A DNA stretch of 64,000 bases, taken from positions 1 through 64,000 of the forward strand of contig JAURVT010000012.1 in assembly GCA_030655315.1 (NCBI GenBank), given 5' to 3'. A program made the translations under genes and the position numbers. Positions 24,417 through 33,115 of the stretch are shown piece by piece; positions within the stretch are counted from its first letter, which is position 1, and every line of letters begins with the position of its first letter. This DNA comes from Nocardioidaceae bacterium (GTDB lineage Bacteria > Actinomycetota > Actinomycetes > Propionibacteriales > Nocardioidaceae). Below the pieces are notes generated by a model, which was not told where the DNA came from, made no database searches, and worked only from the letters and a program-made list of their open reading frames with translations.

Positions 24417-25652
24417 CTAGCGCAGGGTGCGGAAGAACGTCCGCACGTCGTCGACGTAGGTGTCGGGGACCTCCAGCGGGGCGAAGTGGCCGCCGTCGTC
24501 GTGGACGCGGTACTGCTGCAGGTTGAAGTACTTCTCGGTCCACGAGCGCGGGGGCTTGTAGATCTCGCCGGGGTAGATGCTCACCGCGGACGGCGCGCCG
24601 ACCACCGGCATCCGCGAGTGCGACGGCGTCCAGGGGTTGCCCCGGCACTCCCAGTAGTACCGCGACGACGTGCCGCCGGTGCCGGTGAGGAAGTAGACCG
24701 CCGCCGTGGTGACGAGGTCCTCCTTCGGCCAGACCCGCTCGAACGCCTCGGTGCCGACGCCACGCTCCTCCAGTCCCCAGAAGTAGCGCTTCTCGGTGAT
24801 CCACGCGAGCTGGCCGGCCGGAGAGTCGGCCACCAGGGCGGCGAGCGTCTGCGGCTTGGTCAGCTGGATCTCGCCGTAGCCGCTCTCGTTCTCGACGAAC
24901 AGCTTGCCGCGCTCGAACCAGCCCTCCTCGCCCTCGCCGTACTCGCTCGCGGCGGGCAGGCCGAGCGTCGGGTCGTACTCGACGCCGGGAGGGGCGTCGG
25001 GGTGGTCGGCCAGGTAGTGGCTCATCTGCGCGGGGAAGTGGCTGTAGACGCCGTACACGTCGTCCTCGTACTTGTGACCGTGCTGCTGGGCGATGAGCGC
25101 GCCCCAGTCACCGCCGGCCGTCGCGTACTTCTCGTACCCGAGGACGTCCTTCATCAGGGTGTTCTCGAGGTCGGCGGTGCGCCAGAAGTTCCAGCCCGTC
25201 TCGGTCAGCGGCGAGGAGAAGCCGTAGCCCGGCAGGGAGATCAGGACGACGTCGAAGGAGTCGTCGGGGTCGCCGCCGAACTTCTCGGGGTCGGTGAACG
25301 GCTCGATCACCTTGCGGACGTCCCAGAACGTCCAGGGCCAGCCGTGGTGAAGCAGCAGCGGCATCGGGTTGGGACCCTTGCCCTTGACGTGGATGAAGTG
25401 CAGCGGCACGCCCATCAGGTCGACCTTGAACTGCGGCAGCTCGTTCATCCGACGCTCGACGTCGCGCCAGTCGTACTCCTCGATCCAGTACTCGACGAGC
25501 TGGCGGTGGTACGCGCCGTTGTAGCCGTACCTCCAGTCGTCGTTGTCGAAGTCCTGCGGGAAGCGGGTGCGGCGCAGCCGCTCGTTCATCTCCTGCAGGT
25601 CCTCCTCGGGGATCTCGATCGTGAAGGGGGTGACCTCGAAACTGCTGCTCAC
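24417..25652 (-). CDS. Epoxide hydrolase family alpha/beta hydrolase
   Basis: A 411-residue protein with an N-terminal EHN domain (FTIEIPEEDLQEMNERLRRT near residue 10) and an alpha/beta-hydrolase core. The oxyanion motif is HHGWPWTFWD near 104, the nucleophile aspartate is in AGGDWGALI near 180, cap tyrosines are in SSRYYWE, and the general-base histidine is in GGHFAPLE near 393. This is the full microsomal-type epoxide hydrolase set, so hydrolysis of an organic epoxide to a diol is likely. Substrate unknown. It has its own operator-like upstream words and a terminator. Confidence 0.87.
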   Translation of the reverse strand: MSSSFEVTPFTIEIPEEDLQEMNERLRRTRFPQDFDNDDWRYGYNGAYHRQLVEYWIEEYDWRDVERRMNELPQFKVDLMGVPLHFIHVKGKGPNPMPLLLHHGWPWTFWDVRKVIEPFTDPEKFGGDPDDSFDVVLISLPGYGFSSPLTETGWNFWRTADLENTLMKDVLGYEKYATAGGDWGALIAQQHGHKYEDDVYGVYSHFPAQMSHYLADHPDAPPGVEYDPTLGLPAASEYGEGEEGWFERGKLFVENESGYGEIQLTKPQTLAALVADSPAGQLAWITEKRYFWGLEERGVGTEAFERVWPKEDLVTTAAVYFLTGTGGTSSRYYWECRGNPWTPSHSRMPVVGAPSAVSIYPGEIYKPPRSWTEKYFNLQQYRVHDDGGHFAPLEVPDTYVDDVRTFFRTLR

Positions 25653-25690
25653 GCCAGGACGTCCTCTACCTCGCAGGAAGGGCGCGACTA

Positions 25691-25735
25691 GATATTCACG
25701 TCGCGCGGATACATGCAGATCCTGTGGTGATTCAG
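25691..25735. promoter_or_regulatory. Operator-like words upstream of the epoxide hydrolase gene
   Basis: GATATTCACG (25691-25700) resembles the palindrome arm at 8074-8089, and GTGGTGATTCAG (25724-25735) is identical to the word at 16604-16615. Both fall in the 155-nt gap upstream of the epoxide hydrolase start. This ties the gene to the sugar-importer regulon by inference. Confidence 0.45.
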
Positions 25736-25807
25736 GTCACGTGTCAAGAGCACCGCCCGCGCCGACCGGACGCGGGCGGCACGGGCGTGCGGACCCCGGG
25801 GCTCAGG

Positions 25808-27283
25808 TCAGCCGAGCCGGTCGGCGCTGGCGTAGATGGACTTGTACTCCAGATAGGGGTTGATCGCCTCGGGGCCGAGCTCGCGCCCGATCCCGGAGTC
25901 CTTCATGCCGCCGAACGGGGAGCCGAGGTCGAGGCTGTAGTAGTTGATGCCGATCGTCCCGGTGCGCACCCGCCGCGACACGTCCAGACCGCGCTCCTCG
26001 TCGGTGGTCCAGACCGAGCCGCCGAGACCGTAACTGCTGTCGTTCGCGATCCGGACGGCGTCGTCGTCGTCGTCGAACGGGATGACCGCCATCACCGGGC
26101 CGAAGACCTCCTCGCGGGCCAGGCGGTCGTCGTTGTCGACGTCGGCGAACACGGTGGGCTCGACGAACCAGCCGCGGTCCTGGCCCTTCGGTCGGCCGCC
26201 CCCGGAGACCAGGCGCGCGTTGCTGTTCCGGGCCACCTCGATGTGGCCGAGCACCCGCTCGAGGTGCTTCTCGCTCGCCATCGGCCCCATCGTCACCGCC
26301 GGGTCGAGCGGGTTGCCGACCACCTGGTCGCCGGTCCACCCGGCCAGGGCGTCCACCACCTCGTCGTAGCGCGAGCGCGGGGCCAGGATCCGGGACTGGG
26401 TGGTGCAGGTCTGCGCGTTGTTCATGAACGACGCCATGCCCACGCCCGCGAGGAAGGTGTCGATGTCGCCGTCCTCGAGGAAGATCGCGGCCGACTTCCC
26501 GCCGAGCTCGAGCGTGTTGCGCCGGATGAGCCGGCCGCACTCCGCACCGATGATCCGGCCGGCCGCGGTGGACCCGGTGAACGCGATCTTGTCGACCAAC
26601 GGGTGGGAGACCAGGGACGCGCCGGCCTCGCGGTCGGCCAGCACGATGTTGAACACGCCCGGCGGCAGACCCGCCTCCTGCGCGGCGTCGCCCATCACGT
26701 AGGAGTCGAGCGCGGTCTCGGGCGACGGCTTCAGCACGAGGGTGCAGCCGGCGGCCAGCGCGGGGGCGATCTTCATCATCGCCAGCACCTGGGGGTAGTT
26801 CCACGGGGCGATCGCACCGACGACGCCGACCGGCTCGCGTCGCACGATGGTGGAGCCCATCGCGCTCGGACGGACCTCCTCGAGGTCCATCGCCTTGACC
26901 TGCTCGGCGTACATGCGGAGCAGTCCGGCGGGAGCCGCGCCGTTGAACGCCGAAGACAGGCCGATCGGCATGCCGTTCTCGCGGCTGACCAGCGTCGAGG
27001 TCGCGTCGGCCCGCTTCTCCAGGGCGTCGGCGAACCGGTGCATCAGGGCGGCCCGCTCCTCGGCGGTCGTCCTGCCCCACGGTCCGTGGTCGAGCGCCTC
27101 GCGCGCGGCACGCACGGCCCGGTCGATGTCGGCGTCCGAGCCCAACGACGCCGTACCCAGGATGTCGCCCGTCGCCGCCTCCAGGGCACGGTGGGTGTCG
27201 GTGCTGAGCGGGTCGACCCACTCCCCGTTGATGAAGAACCGGGTGCGGTCCAGGTCGGTCTCGACGTCGGCGGTGATGGTCAT
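25808..27283 (-). CDS. NAD(P)-dependent aldehyde dehydrogenase
   Basis: A 491-residue ALDH. It has the catalytic cysteine in NNAQTCTTQSR (about residue 290), the glutamate in TLELGGKSA, NAD-binding AIAPWNYPQ and FTGSTAAGRI, and GNPLDPAVTMGPM. Pattern is that of broad-specificity ALDH family members that oxidise aliphatic or aromatic aldehydes to acids. It ends 155 nt upstream of the epoxide hydrolase start on the same strand, so the pair may process an epoxide or diol-derived aldehyde. Confidence 0.9.
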   Translation of the reverse strand: MTITADVETDLDRTRFFINGEWVDPLSTDTHRALEAATGDILGTASLGSDADIDRAVRAAREALDHGPWGRTTAEERAALMHRFADALEKRADATSTLVSRENGMPIGLSSAFNGAAPAGLLRMYAEQVKAMDLEEVRPSAMGSTIVRREPVGVVGAIAPWNYPQVLAMMKIAPALAAGCTLVLKPSPETALDSYVMGDAAQEAGLPPGVFNIVLADREAGASLVSHPLVDKIAFTGSTAAGRIIGAECGRLIRRNTLELGGKSAAIFLEDGDIDTFLAGVGMASFMNNAQTCTTQSRILAPRSRYDEVVDALAGWTGDQVVGNPLDPAVTMGPMASEKHLERVLGHIEVARNSNARLVSGGGRPKGQDRGWFVEPTVFADVDNDDRLAREEVFGPVMAVIPFDDDDDAVRIANDSSYGLGGSVWTTDEERGLDVSRRVRTGTIGINYYSLDLGSPFGGMKDSGIGRELGPEAINPYLEYKSIYASADRLG

Positions 27284-27382
27284 GGCGCTCCTCGGCGTGG
27301 CTCAGGTCGTGGTCTCGACCTCCAGGGTGCGACCCCTGACCGCGTCGGGATGTTCAGTTTCTGCACGTCCTGGCACGCAGCT

Positions 27383-27399
27383 GCGGCCCACACGGCCGC
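27383..27399 (-). terminator. Possible short terminator hairpin after ilvA
   Basis: GCGGCC and GGCCGC form a 6-bp stem around a 5-nt loop, 35-51 nt beyond the threonine deaminase stop. The stem is short and no T-run follows, so this is weak. Confidence 0.3.
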
Positions 27400-27433
27400 T
27401 CAGGACCGCACCTGCGCACCTCTTCCCCCGGGG

Positions 27434-28696
27434 CTAGAGCAGGAACCGGGCGATCGGGCTGCCCGGCGGGACGGGCTCGATCTGGTGCGGGACGCGGGTC
27501 ATCCGCTCGAGCAGGGCGGGGAGGTCCTCAGCGCGACTCAGCTCGATGCCGACGAGCGCGGGCCCGGTCTCGCGCTCGCTGCGCTTGGTGTACTCGAACA
27601 GCGTGATGTCGTCCTCGGGCCCGAGGACGACGTCGAGGAACTGCCGCAGGGCACCGGGCTCCTGGGGGAACTCCACCAGGAAGTAGTGCTTGAGCCCCTC
27701 GTGGACCAGGGCCCGCTCGACCACGTCGGCGTAGCGGGACACGTCGTTGTTGCCCCCCGACAGCACGCACACCACCGTCGCCCCCGGCGCGATGCCGAGG
27801 TCCAGGCTCATCAGCGCGCTGCTCGCGAGCGCGCCCGCCGGCTCGGCCACGATGCCGTCGCTCTGGTAGAGCGCGAGCATCTCCACGCACACCGCACCCT
27901 CGGGCACCACGGTCACGGTGGCACCCGACGCGGCGACGATCGCGTGGTTGACGTCGCCGACCCGCCGCACGGCGGCGCCGTCGACGAAGCCGTCGACCGT
28001 CGCGAGCTCGACCGGCGCACCGTGGTGCAGCGCGGCGGTCATGCTGGCCGCGCCCGCCGGCTCGACCCCGATCAGGCCCGTGGACGGGGACCTCTCGCCG
28101 AGCCATGCCGCCGCACCGGCCAGCAGGCCGCCTCCGCCGACGGGGACGACGACGTGGTCGGGCGGTGCGGACATCTGGTCGACGAGCTCGCGGATCGCGG
28201 TGCCCTGGCCGGCTACGGTCCGTGGGTCGTCGAACGGCGGGATCAGCGCCCGACCGGTCTCCTCCGCGCGCGCCCGGGCGGCGCGCGCGGCGTCGTCGAA
28301 GGTGTCGCCGCCGACGACCGTCGTCACCACCTCCCCGCCCAGGCGCGCGACCCGCTCGCGCTTCTGGCGCGGGGTGGTGCGCGGGAGGTAGATCTCGGCC
28401 CGGACGCCGAGCGCCGCGCACGCGAACGCCACGCCCTGCGCGTGGTTGCCGGCGCTGGCGCAGACCACGCCCCGGGCGCGCTGGTCGTCGTCCAGCTGCG
28501 AGATCAGGTTGTAGGCACCGCGGGCCTTGTAGGACCGGACGGCCTGCAGGTCCTCACGCTTCAGCCACACCTCGAAGCCCGTCGCGGCCGAGAGCCGGGC
28601 GCTGTGCACCAGCGGGCTCGGCGCGATCACGCCCGCGAGCCGCGCCGCGGCCTGCTCGACGTCGTCGGCCGTGACGCTCGGCTGGGGGTGGGACAT
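27434..28696 (-). CDS. ilvA: Threonine ammonia-lyase (threonine deaminase)
   Basis: A 420-residue fold-type II PLP enzyme. The Schiff-base lysine is in VRSYKARGAYN near residue 58, CASAGNHAQGVAF binds substrate carboxylate, GGGGLLAG cradles the phosphate, and VLSGGNNDVSRY is near 325. The C-terminal 90 residues form one ACT-like domain (KHYFLVEFPQEPGALRQF), as in the short, Bacillus-type biosynthetic enzymes. It makes 2-oxobutyrate for isoleucine. No attenuator leader or T-box is visible upstream. Confidence 0.92.
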   Translation of the reverse strand: MSHPQPSVTADDVEQAAARLAGVIAPSPLVHSARLSAATGFEVWLKREDLQAVRSYKARGAYNLISQLDDDQRARGVVCASAGNHAQGVAFACAALGVRAEIYLPRTTPRQKRERVARLGGEVVTTVVGGDTFDDAARAARARAEETGRALIPPFDDPRTVAGQGTAIRELVDQMSAPPDHVVVPVGGGGLLAGAAAWLGERSPSTGLIGVEPAGAASMTAALHHGAPVELATVDGFVDGAAVRRVGDVNHAIVAASGATVTVVPEGAVCVEMLALYQSDGIVAEPAGALASSALMSLDLGIAPGATVVCVLSGGNNDVSRYADVVERALVHEGLKHYFLVEFPQEPGALRQFLDVVLGPEDDITLFEYTKRSERETGPALVGIELSRAEDLPALLERMTRVPHQIEPVPPGSPIARFLL

Positions 28697-28807
28697 CGGT
28701 GACGGCTCCTGGGGCGACGGGGCGCACGACCCGGTCGTGTCGTGCTGCCCCGATCGTCCCGCACGCGCTCCACCGCCTCCCGCGCAGGACCCCGCGGAAC
28801 AGGGACC

Positions 28808-29329
28808 TCAGGGCCCGAGCGCACCGGTCAGCTCGCCCAGCGCGCGGGCGGAGTCGGCCACGAGGTCGACGACCACGGCGACCACCGGGCCCGAGGTCGC
28901 CCGTGCGGACGTCCGCCGCAGGAATGGGTCGTGGCGCACCGCGGAGGTCAGGAGGACGACCACGCGGTCGACCAGCGCCACGTACTCCGCCAGCAGGCCG
29001 GGCACGTCACGCGGCAGCTCCCCGTCCGACCGCGGACCGTCGCGCGGGGCCTCCTCGTCCAGAGCGGCGACGGAGGCCGCGACGAGCACGACGAGGTCAC
29101 GGAGCACCGGCTGCGCCCGCGACCCACCGTCCCACGCCGGCGACCAGGCATCGGTGGGATCGAGGCCGACGAGCGCCTCGACCTCGTGCACCACCTCCTC
29201 GCGCAGCGCGAGCAGCGCGGTGAGCGGCTCCTGGCCGACGCCCGACACCCGCAGACCGGATCCGGCCACGTCCGTCCTCCGGCCCTGGTCGGTCACGGGT
29301 CGCTCGGCCTCAGGCGCCGGCTCGGGCAT
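28808..29329 (-). CDS. Conserved-looking small protein of unknown function
   Basis: I do not recognise this 173-residue protein. After a disordered Pro/Glu-rich start it is mostly helical with hydrophobic heptads (LTALLALREEVVHEVEALV, ALLAEYVALVDRVVVLL-like, VVAVVVDLVADSARALGEL), acidic overall, with no signal peptide or clear membrane segment. The GTG/ATG start is uncertain: ATG at 29329 overlaps the LLM gene by 20 nt, while a GTG at 29296 gives 162 residues. It is the last gene of the unit with the LLM oxidoreductase and FAD protein. It may be a partner or assembly factor, but this is speculative. Confidence 0.6.
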   Translation of the reverse strand: MPEPAPEAERPVTDQGRRTDVAGSGLRVSGVGQEPLTALLALREEVVHEVEALVGLDPTDAWSPAWDGGSRAQPVLRDLVVLVAASVAALDEEAPRDGPRSDGELPRDVPGLLAEYVALVDRVVVLLTSAVRHDPFLRRTSARATSGPVVAVVVDLVADSARALGELTGALGP

Positions 29330-30407
29330 CGCGGCTCGCGACGCCCTCCCGCACGATCGGGATCACCTCGTCGCCGAAGTCGATCGCGTCCTGCAGGGTG
29401 TCGTACCCGCGGGCGGAGAGCACGTCGATGCCGAGGTCGACGTAGGCGAGGAGCGCGTCGGCCACCTGCTGGGGGGTGCCCACGAGCGCGTTGGAGTTGC
29501 CCGCGCCGGCGGTGGCCTTCGCCGTGCCCGAGTACAGGATCGTGTCGTGGACGTCGCCCCGGTCGGCGATCTCGAGGAGCCGCTGCGACCCCGTATTCTC
29601 CGGGGCGTCGCCCCCGCCGCGCCGGTAGCGCTGTCCCCCGGCCTTGCGGTCCTCGATCCGGCTGACCACGCGGTGCGCCTTGTCCCAGGCCTCGTCGGCG
29701 GTGGGGGCGATGATCGGGCGGAACGCCACCTGGATGCGCGGCTGGTCGCCGCGACCCGACGCGGCGGCCTCGGCGCGCACCCGCGCCACCTGCTCGGCGG
29801 TGTCGGCCAGCGGCTCGCCCCACAGGCAGAACACGTCGGCCTCGGCGGTGCCGATCGCGTACGCCGCGTCGGACGAGCCGCCGAACGAGATCGTCGGACG
29901 CGGCTCCTGCACCGGGAACACGTCGGAGACGAAGTCGGCGAACCGGTAGTGCTCACCGTCGAAGTCGAACGGCTCGTGCTCGGTCCACGCCCGCTTGAGC
30001 ACCTGGATGTACTCGCCGGTGCGCCCGTACCGCTCGTCCTTGGTCAGGAAGTCGCCCTCGCGCTGCTGCTCGTGGTCGCTGCCGCCGGTGATCACGTGGA
30101 CGGCGACCCGGCCGCCCGACGCGTGGTCGAGGGTCGCGAATGTCTTGGCCGCGAACGTCGGGATCGACAGGTTCGGCCGGTGCGCCACGAGCACCTGGAG
30201 CGTCTCGGTGTGCGCCGCGATCGTCGCCGCCGCCTGCGCGGGGTCGGGCGATCCCGAGCCGTAGGCCGTCAGCACCCGGTCCCAGCCGTGCTCCTCGTGC
30301 GCCCGGGCGAGGGCGATCGTGTAGGCCGGGTCGAAGCTCCCGCCGCTGCGCGGGGTGGTCTCCGACCCGTCGTTGGTGGCTCCCATGCCCAGGAACTCGA
30401 TCGGCAT
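29310..30407 (-). CDS. LLM-class (luciferase-like) flavin-dependent oxidoreductase
   Basis: A 365-residue TIM-barrel protein of the bacterial luciferase/SsuD type. Family blocks include DPAYTIALARAHEEHGWDRV near residue 25, AAHTETLQVLVAHRP near 65, SGGRVAVHVITGGSDHEQ near 97, and PTISFGGSSDAAYAIGTAEA near 170. The flavin-binding residues follow the alkanesulfonate-monooxygenase branch (FMNH2-dependent). Likely oxidises an organosulfur or similar small substrate. The stop overlaps the 173-residue ORF, and the start is 1 nt from the FAD/NAD(P) protein's stop. Confidence 0.85.
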   Translation of the reverse strand: MPIEFLGMGATNDGSETTPRSGGSFDPAYTIALARAHEEHGWDRVLTAYGSGSPDPAQAAATIAAHTETLQVLVAHRPNLSIPTFAAKTFATLDHASGGRVAVHVITGGSDHEQQREGDFLTKDERYGRTGEYIQVLKRAWTEHEPFDFDGEHYRFADFVSDVFPVQEPRPTISFGGSSDAAYAIGTAEADVFCLWGEPLADTAEQVARVRAEAAASGRGDQPRIQVAFRPIIAPTADEAWDKAHRVVSRIEDRKAGGQRYRRGGGDAPENTGSQRLLEIADRGDVHDTILYSGTAKATAGAGNSNALVGTPQQVADALLAYVDLGIDVLSARGYDTLQDAIDFGDEVIPIVREGVASRDARAGA

Positions 30408-30408
30408 C

Positions 30409-32322
30409 TCAGGCCTCTCCGGTGGTGGCGACGGCCGGCGCGGGTCGCGAGGCCGTGACGAGCTCGAGCAGGGCGGCCGCGACGGCGTCGGCCTGGCGGT
30501 GGACGGGACCGTCGCTGCCCGGTCGTGCGAACGCCGCGACCGGCGCCGCGGTGTGCATGCCGAGCGCGAACAGGTCGCGCTGGGGACGCCCGTCCGCGTC
30601 GACGACGTGCGCACCCGCGTCGACCCGGATCCGACCGGTGGGGTGGGCCGTGCCGTCGTCGTCGACGAGCACATGAGGCTGGACGTCGCCGCGGTCGCGC
30701 AGCGCCGCCAGCATCGGGTCGAGCACGCGGCGCAGGTCGACGTCCGGGACGGTGGCCTCGACGAGCGACCGTGCGCGCACCTCGCCGGGCAGGGTGCGCG
30801 AGGTGGCGACCACCTCGCCGGTCGTCTCGTCGACGTCGACCTCGAGGCCGGCGCCGAGGAAGTCCACCACGCCCGCCTCGTGGAGGGCGAGCAGCTGCTC
30901 GAGCCGGTCCGGTGGCGGCCCGCTCGCGAAGTAGCTGAAGAAGCCGAACCACCGCGCGTCGAACACCTCGAGGCGCGAGCGCACGTCGGTGCGCGGGGAG
31001 GCCAGCACCGGCGCGAGCGCGCCGAGGGTGCGCAGCAGGCCGTGGAACAGGCCCAGGTCGGCGCTGAAGTGCTGGTCCTCACGCCGGTCGACGTCGGCCC
31101 GTACGCGCGCGGCGACGTGCTCCCCGACGGCGGCGACGTCGGGCAGCCGCAGGCCGGCGAGCGGACGGTCGTCGGCGGCGAGGTCCAACCGGTCGGCGGG
31201 GTCGGGAACGGCCCAGGCGAGCAGGTCGTCGAGCCCCTGGCTGCCCCACGGCTCGCGCTCGAGCGCGGCGTCCAGGTCGGCCCAGCGCAGCGCCACCCGC
31301 TCGGGATGGCCGAGCGCGAGCTCGCGGTAGTGGGACCAGGCGAGCTCACGGGCCACGAGCGGCCAGACGTGCTCGGCGAGGTCGATCCGCTCGTGACCGG
31401 CCAGCAGCTCGGCGACCGCGTCGGGCGTCAGGAAGCGCGGACCGGACGGCAGGCCCGCGACGAGCCGGTACATCGGCTTGCAGTGGAACGGCACCCCGCG
31501 CCGCGACCCCACCAGCAGGTGCGGCTCGGCCCCGGACGGCTCGTAGCGCAGGCGGTCGCCGTGGCCCGTGCGGTGGAAGGTGCCTCCGCGGCCCTGCGTC
31601 AGCAGCACCAGCAGGTCGATGAACCCGAGGCCGAGGCCGCGCACGACGACGTCCTCCCCCGCGGGCACCGCCGACAGGTCGAGGTCGGCGCCGTAGCCCG
31701 GACGCACGTAGGTGCCGCCCGCGGCGGCGATCACCGACGCGAACCGCGCCTGCTCGGCGGTGGGGGCGTGGTCGAGGTGGCTCGTCAGGAGCACGACCGC
31801 CCGGGCCGGGAGCACCGTGCCGTCGGCGAGGACGACCTCGCGGCGGCCGTCCCGCTCCGTCACGTCGACCGCGGCCTGCCGGTGCTCGACCACCCGGACG
31901 TGCGCGGGCAGCTGCTCGAGGGCGCGCCGGTGCGCCCAGGCGAAGTAGGCGGCCGACAGCCGCCGGCTGGGGAACTCGAGCCGGCCGAGGTCGCGGGCCT
32001 CGGCCTCGAGGTCGGCGTCCAGCCGCTCGGCAGGGCCGCGGTCGGCGAGCCAGTCGGCCAGCGACGGCCCGGCGTCGTCGTCGCGGTAGACCGTGAGGTC
32101 CTCCGCGGTGGTGTTGAGCCGCAGCAGCGCGGACTGCTCGTCCCGCCAGATCCGCCCGGGCCCCGGCGGGTACGGGTCCACGACGTGCACCTCGAGGGCG
32201 ACGGGGGTCCGGCGCGCGTGCGCGGCCAGGCGTCCCAGGACCACCAGGCTGCGGGGCCCCGCCCCGACCAGGACCACGCGCGCGACGTCCCCCGGGCCGT
32301 GCGGTGCGGGTCGGTCGGTCAT
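30409..32322 (-). CDS. FAD/NAD(P)-binding oxidoreductase
   Basis: A 637-residue protein with an N-terminal FAD-binding Rossmann motif VVLVGAGPRSLVVLGRL (near residue 17) and the FAD_NAD_binding_9 pattern (VDPYPPGPGRIWRDEQSALL, LLRLNTTAEDLTVY), a second dinucleotide region with VVVRGLGLGFIDLLVLLTQG near 225 and a late LFALGMHTAAP block. The family occurs in actinobacteria beside monooxygenases, and it could recycle flavin or hydroxylate a substrate itself. ATG at 32322. A GTG three nt earlier is also possible. TAGGCT six nt before the ATG suggests a leaderless message. Confidence 0.75.
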   Translation of the reverse strand: MTDRPAPHGPGDVARVVLVGAGPRSLVVLGRLAAHARRTPVALEVHVVDPYPPGPGRIWRDEQSALLRLNTTAEDLTVYRDDDAGPSLADWLADRGPAERLDADLEAEARDLGRLEFPSRRLSAAYFAWAHRRALEQLPAHVRVVEHRQAAVDVTERDGRREVVLADGTVLPARAVVLLTSHLDHAPTAEQARFASVIAAAGGTYVRPGYGADLDLSAVPAGEDVVVRGLGLGFIDLLVLLTQGRGGTFHRTGHGDRLRYEPSGAEPHLLVGSRRGVPFHCKPMYRLVAGLPSGPRFLTPDAVAELLAGHERIDLAEHVWPLVARELAWSHYRELALGHPERVALRWADLDAALEREPWGSQGLDDLLAWAVPDPADRLDLAADDRPLAGLRLPDVAAVGEHVAARVRADVDRREDQHFSADLGLFHGLLRTLGALAPVLASPRTDVRSRLEVFDARWFGFFSYFASGPPPDRLEQLLALHEAGVVDFLGAGLEVDVDETTGEVVATSRTLPGEVRARSLVEATVPDVDLRRVLDPMLAALRDRGDVQPHVLVDDDGTAHPTGRIRVDAGAHVVDADGRPQRDLFALGMHTAAPVAAFARPGSDGPVHRQADAVAAALLELVTASRPAPAVATTGEA

Positions 32323-32328
32323 CACCTC

Positions 32329-32334
32329 AGCCTA
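32329..32334 (-). promoter_or_regulatory. Possible -10 element for a leaderless transcript of the FAD oxidoreductase gene
   Basis: TAGGCT lies 6 nt before the ATG at 32322. A start site near the ATG would give a leaderless mRNA. No good -35 is visible. Confidence 0.3.
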
Positions 32335-32388
32335 GGCAAACTCCACCAAGTCGCTGGACACAGACACATCGTGGGACGGTCCCGCGGT

Positions 32389-33054
32389 TCAGTGCAGCGC
32401 GACCGACAGCGGCAGCCCGCGACAGGGCTGGACCTCGCGACAGGTGGAGAGGTCGAGCAGCGCGCCGGTCCCGTGGTGCGGGTCGGACGACACCACGACG
32501 CGGCTCGCGCCGTTGACCAGGGTGGCGCGCGCGTCCCGCAGCGTCGGCAGGAGCAGCGTCTCGAGGGACTCGAGGAGCGTGTCGGCGCCGACCACGCCGA
32601 CCATCCGGCCGTGCGCGAGCACCGGCGTCGTCGACGTCATCACGTACTCGTCGGTGCAGACGAAGTCGACGTAGGGGCCGGTCACGTGGGGCAGGCCGGT
32701 GCGGGCCGGGGTGCGGAACCACGCGTGCCGGGTGTAGTCGAGCGGGTCACCCGTCGCGGGCGCGTCCGACGTGGCGAGCAGGTGCTTGTCGTCGCCCTGC
32801 CACCACGCGAGGTAGAGCTCGTGGTCGCTGAGCGCGCCCGGCGCGGCCACGTAGCCCGCGCCGATGACGGGCGAGCGGTCGAGGAAGGCCCGGACCTGCG
32901 GCTCGATGGACCTCGACGCGAGGCGGGAGTCGACCGGCCCGCCCTCGAAGGGCCCGACCAGCAGCGCGCGCACCGTCTCGAGCTCGTCGCCGATCCGCAG
33001 GAAGTAGTCCTCGACGATCCGGACGCACGTCGAGAGAACGGTGTCGACCTTCAT
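32389..33054 (-). CDS. Soluble Cache-domain protein (small-molecule sensor)
   Basis: A 221-residue protein with no signal peptide or membrane helix. The middle resembles a PDC/Cache ligand-binding fold: SPVIGAGYVAAP near residue 61, DYTRHAWFRTP near 105, GPYVDFVCTDEYVMTSTTPV near 126 and MVGVVGADTLLESLE near 150. Cache domains usually project outside the cell from receptors. A free cytosolic copy beside a GntR repressor is unusual. The gap to the GntR gene is 61 nt, same strand, so they are probably cotranscribed. It may present or sense the amine taken up by the divergent importer. Confidence 0.7.
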   Translation of the reverse strand: MKVDTVLSTCVRIVEDYFLRIGDELETVRALLVGPFEGGPVDSRLASRSIEPQVRAFLDRSPVIGAGYVAAPGALSDHELYLAWWQGDDKHLLATSDAPATGDPLDYTRHAWFRTPARTGLPHVTGPYVDFVCTDEYVMTSTTPVLAHGRMVGVVGADTLLESLETLLLPTLRDARATLVNGASRVVVSSDPHHGTGALLDLSTCREVQPCRGLPLSVALH

Positions 33055-33115
33055 CCCGGGAACCTCTCCGTCGCTCGTGCTCGTGGATCATCGCACTCGT
33101 TGATCATCGCACCTT

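Noticed and set aside
28697-28807. A T-box or leader-peptide attenuator upstream of ilvA.
   Set aside because: No branched-chain codon run, T-box consensus or alternating hairpins seen in the gap.
32323-32345. A DtxR/IdeR-type iron box around GCCTAGGC before the FAD oxidoreductase.
   Set aside because: Only a few bases match the 19-bp consensus and arms are asymmetric; a -10 element explains TAGGCT better.
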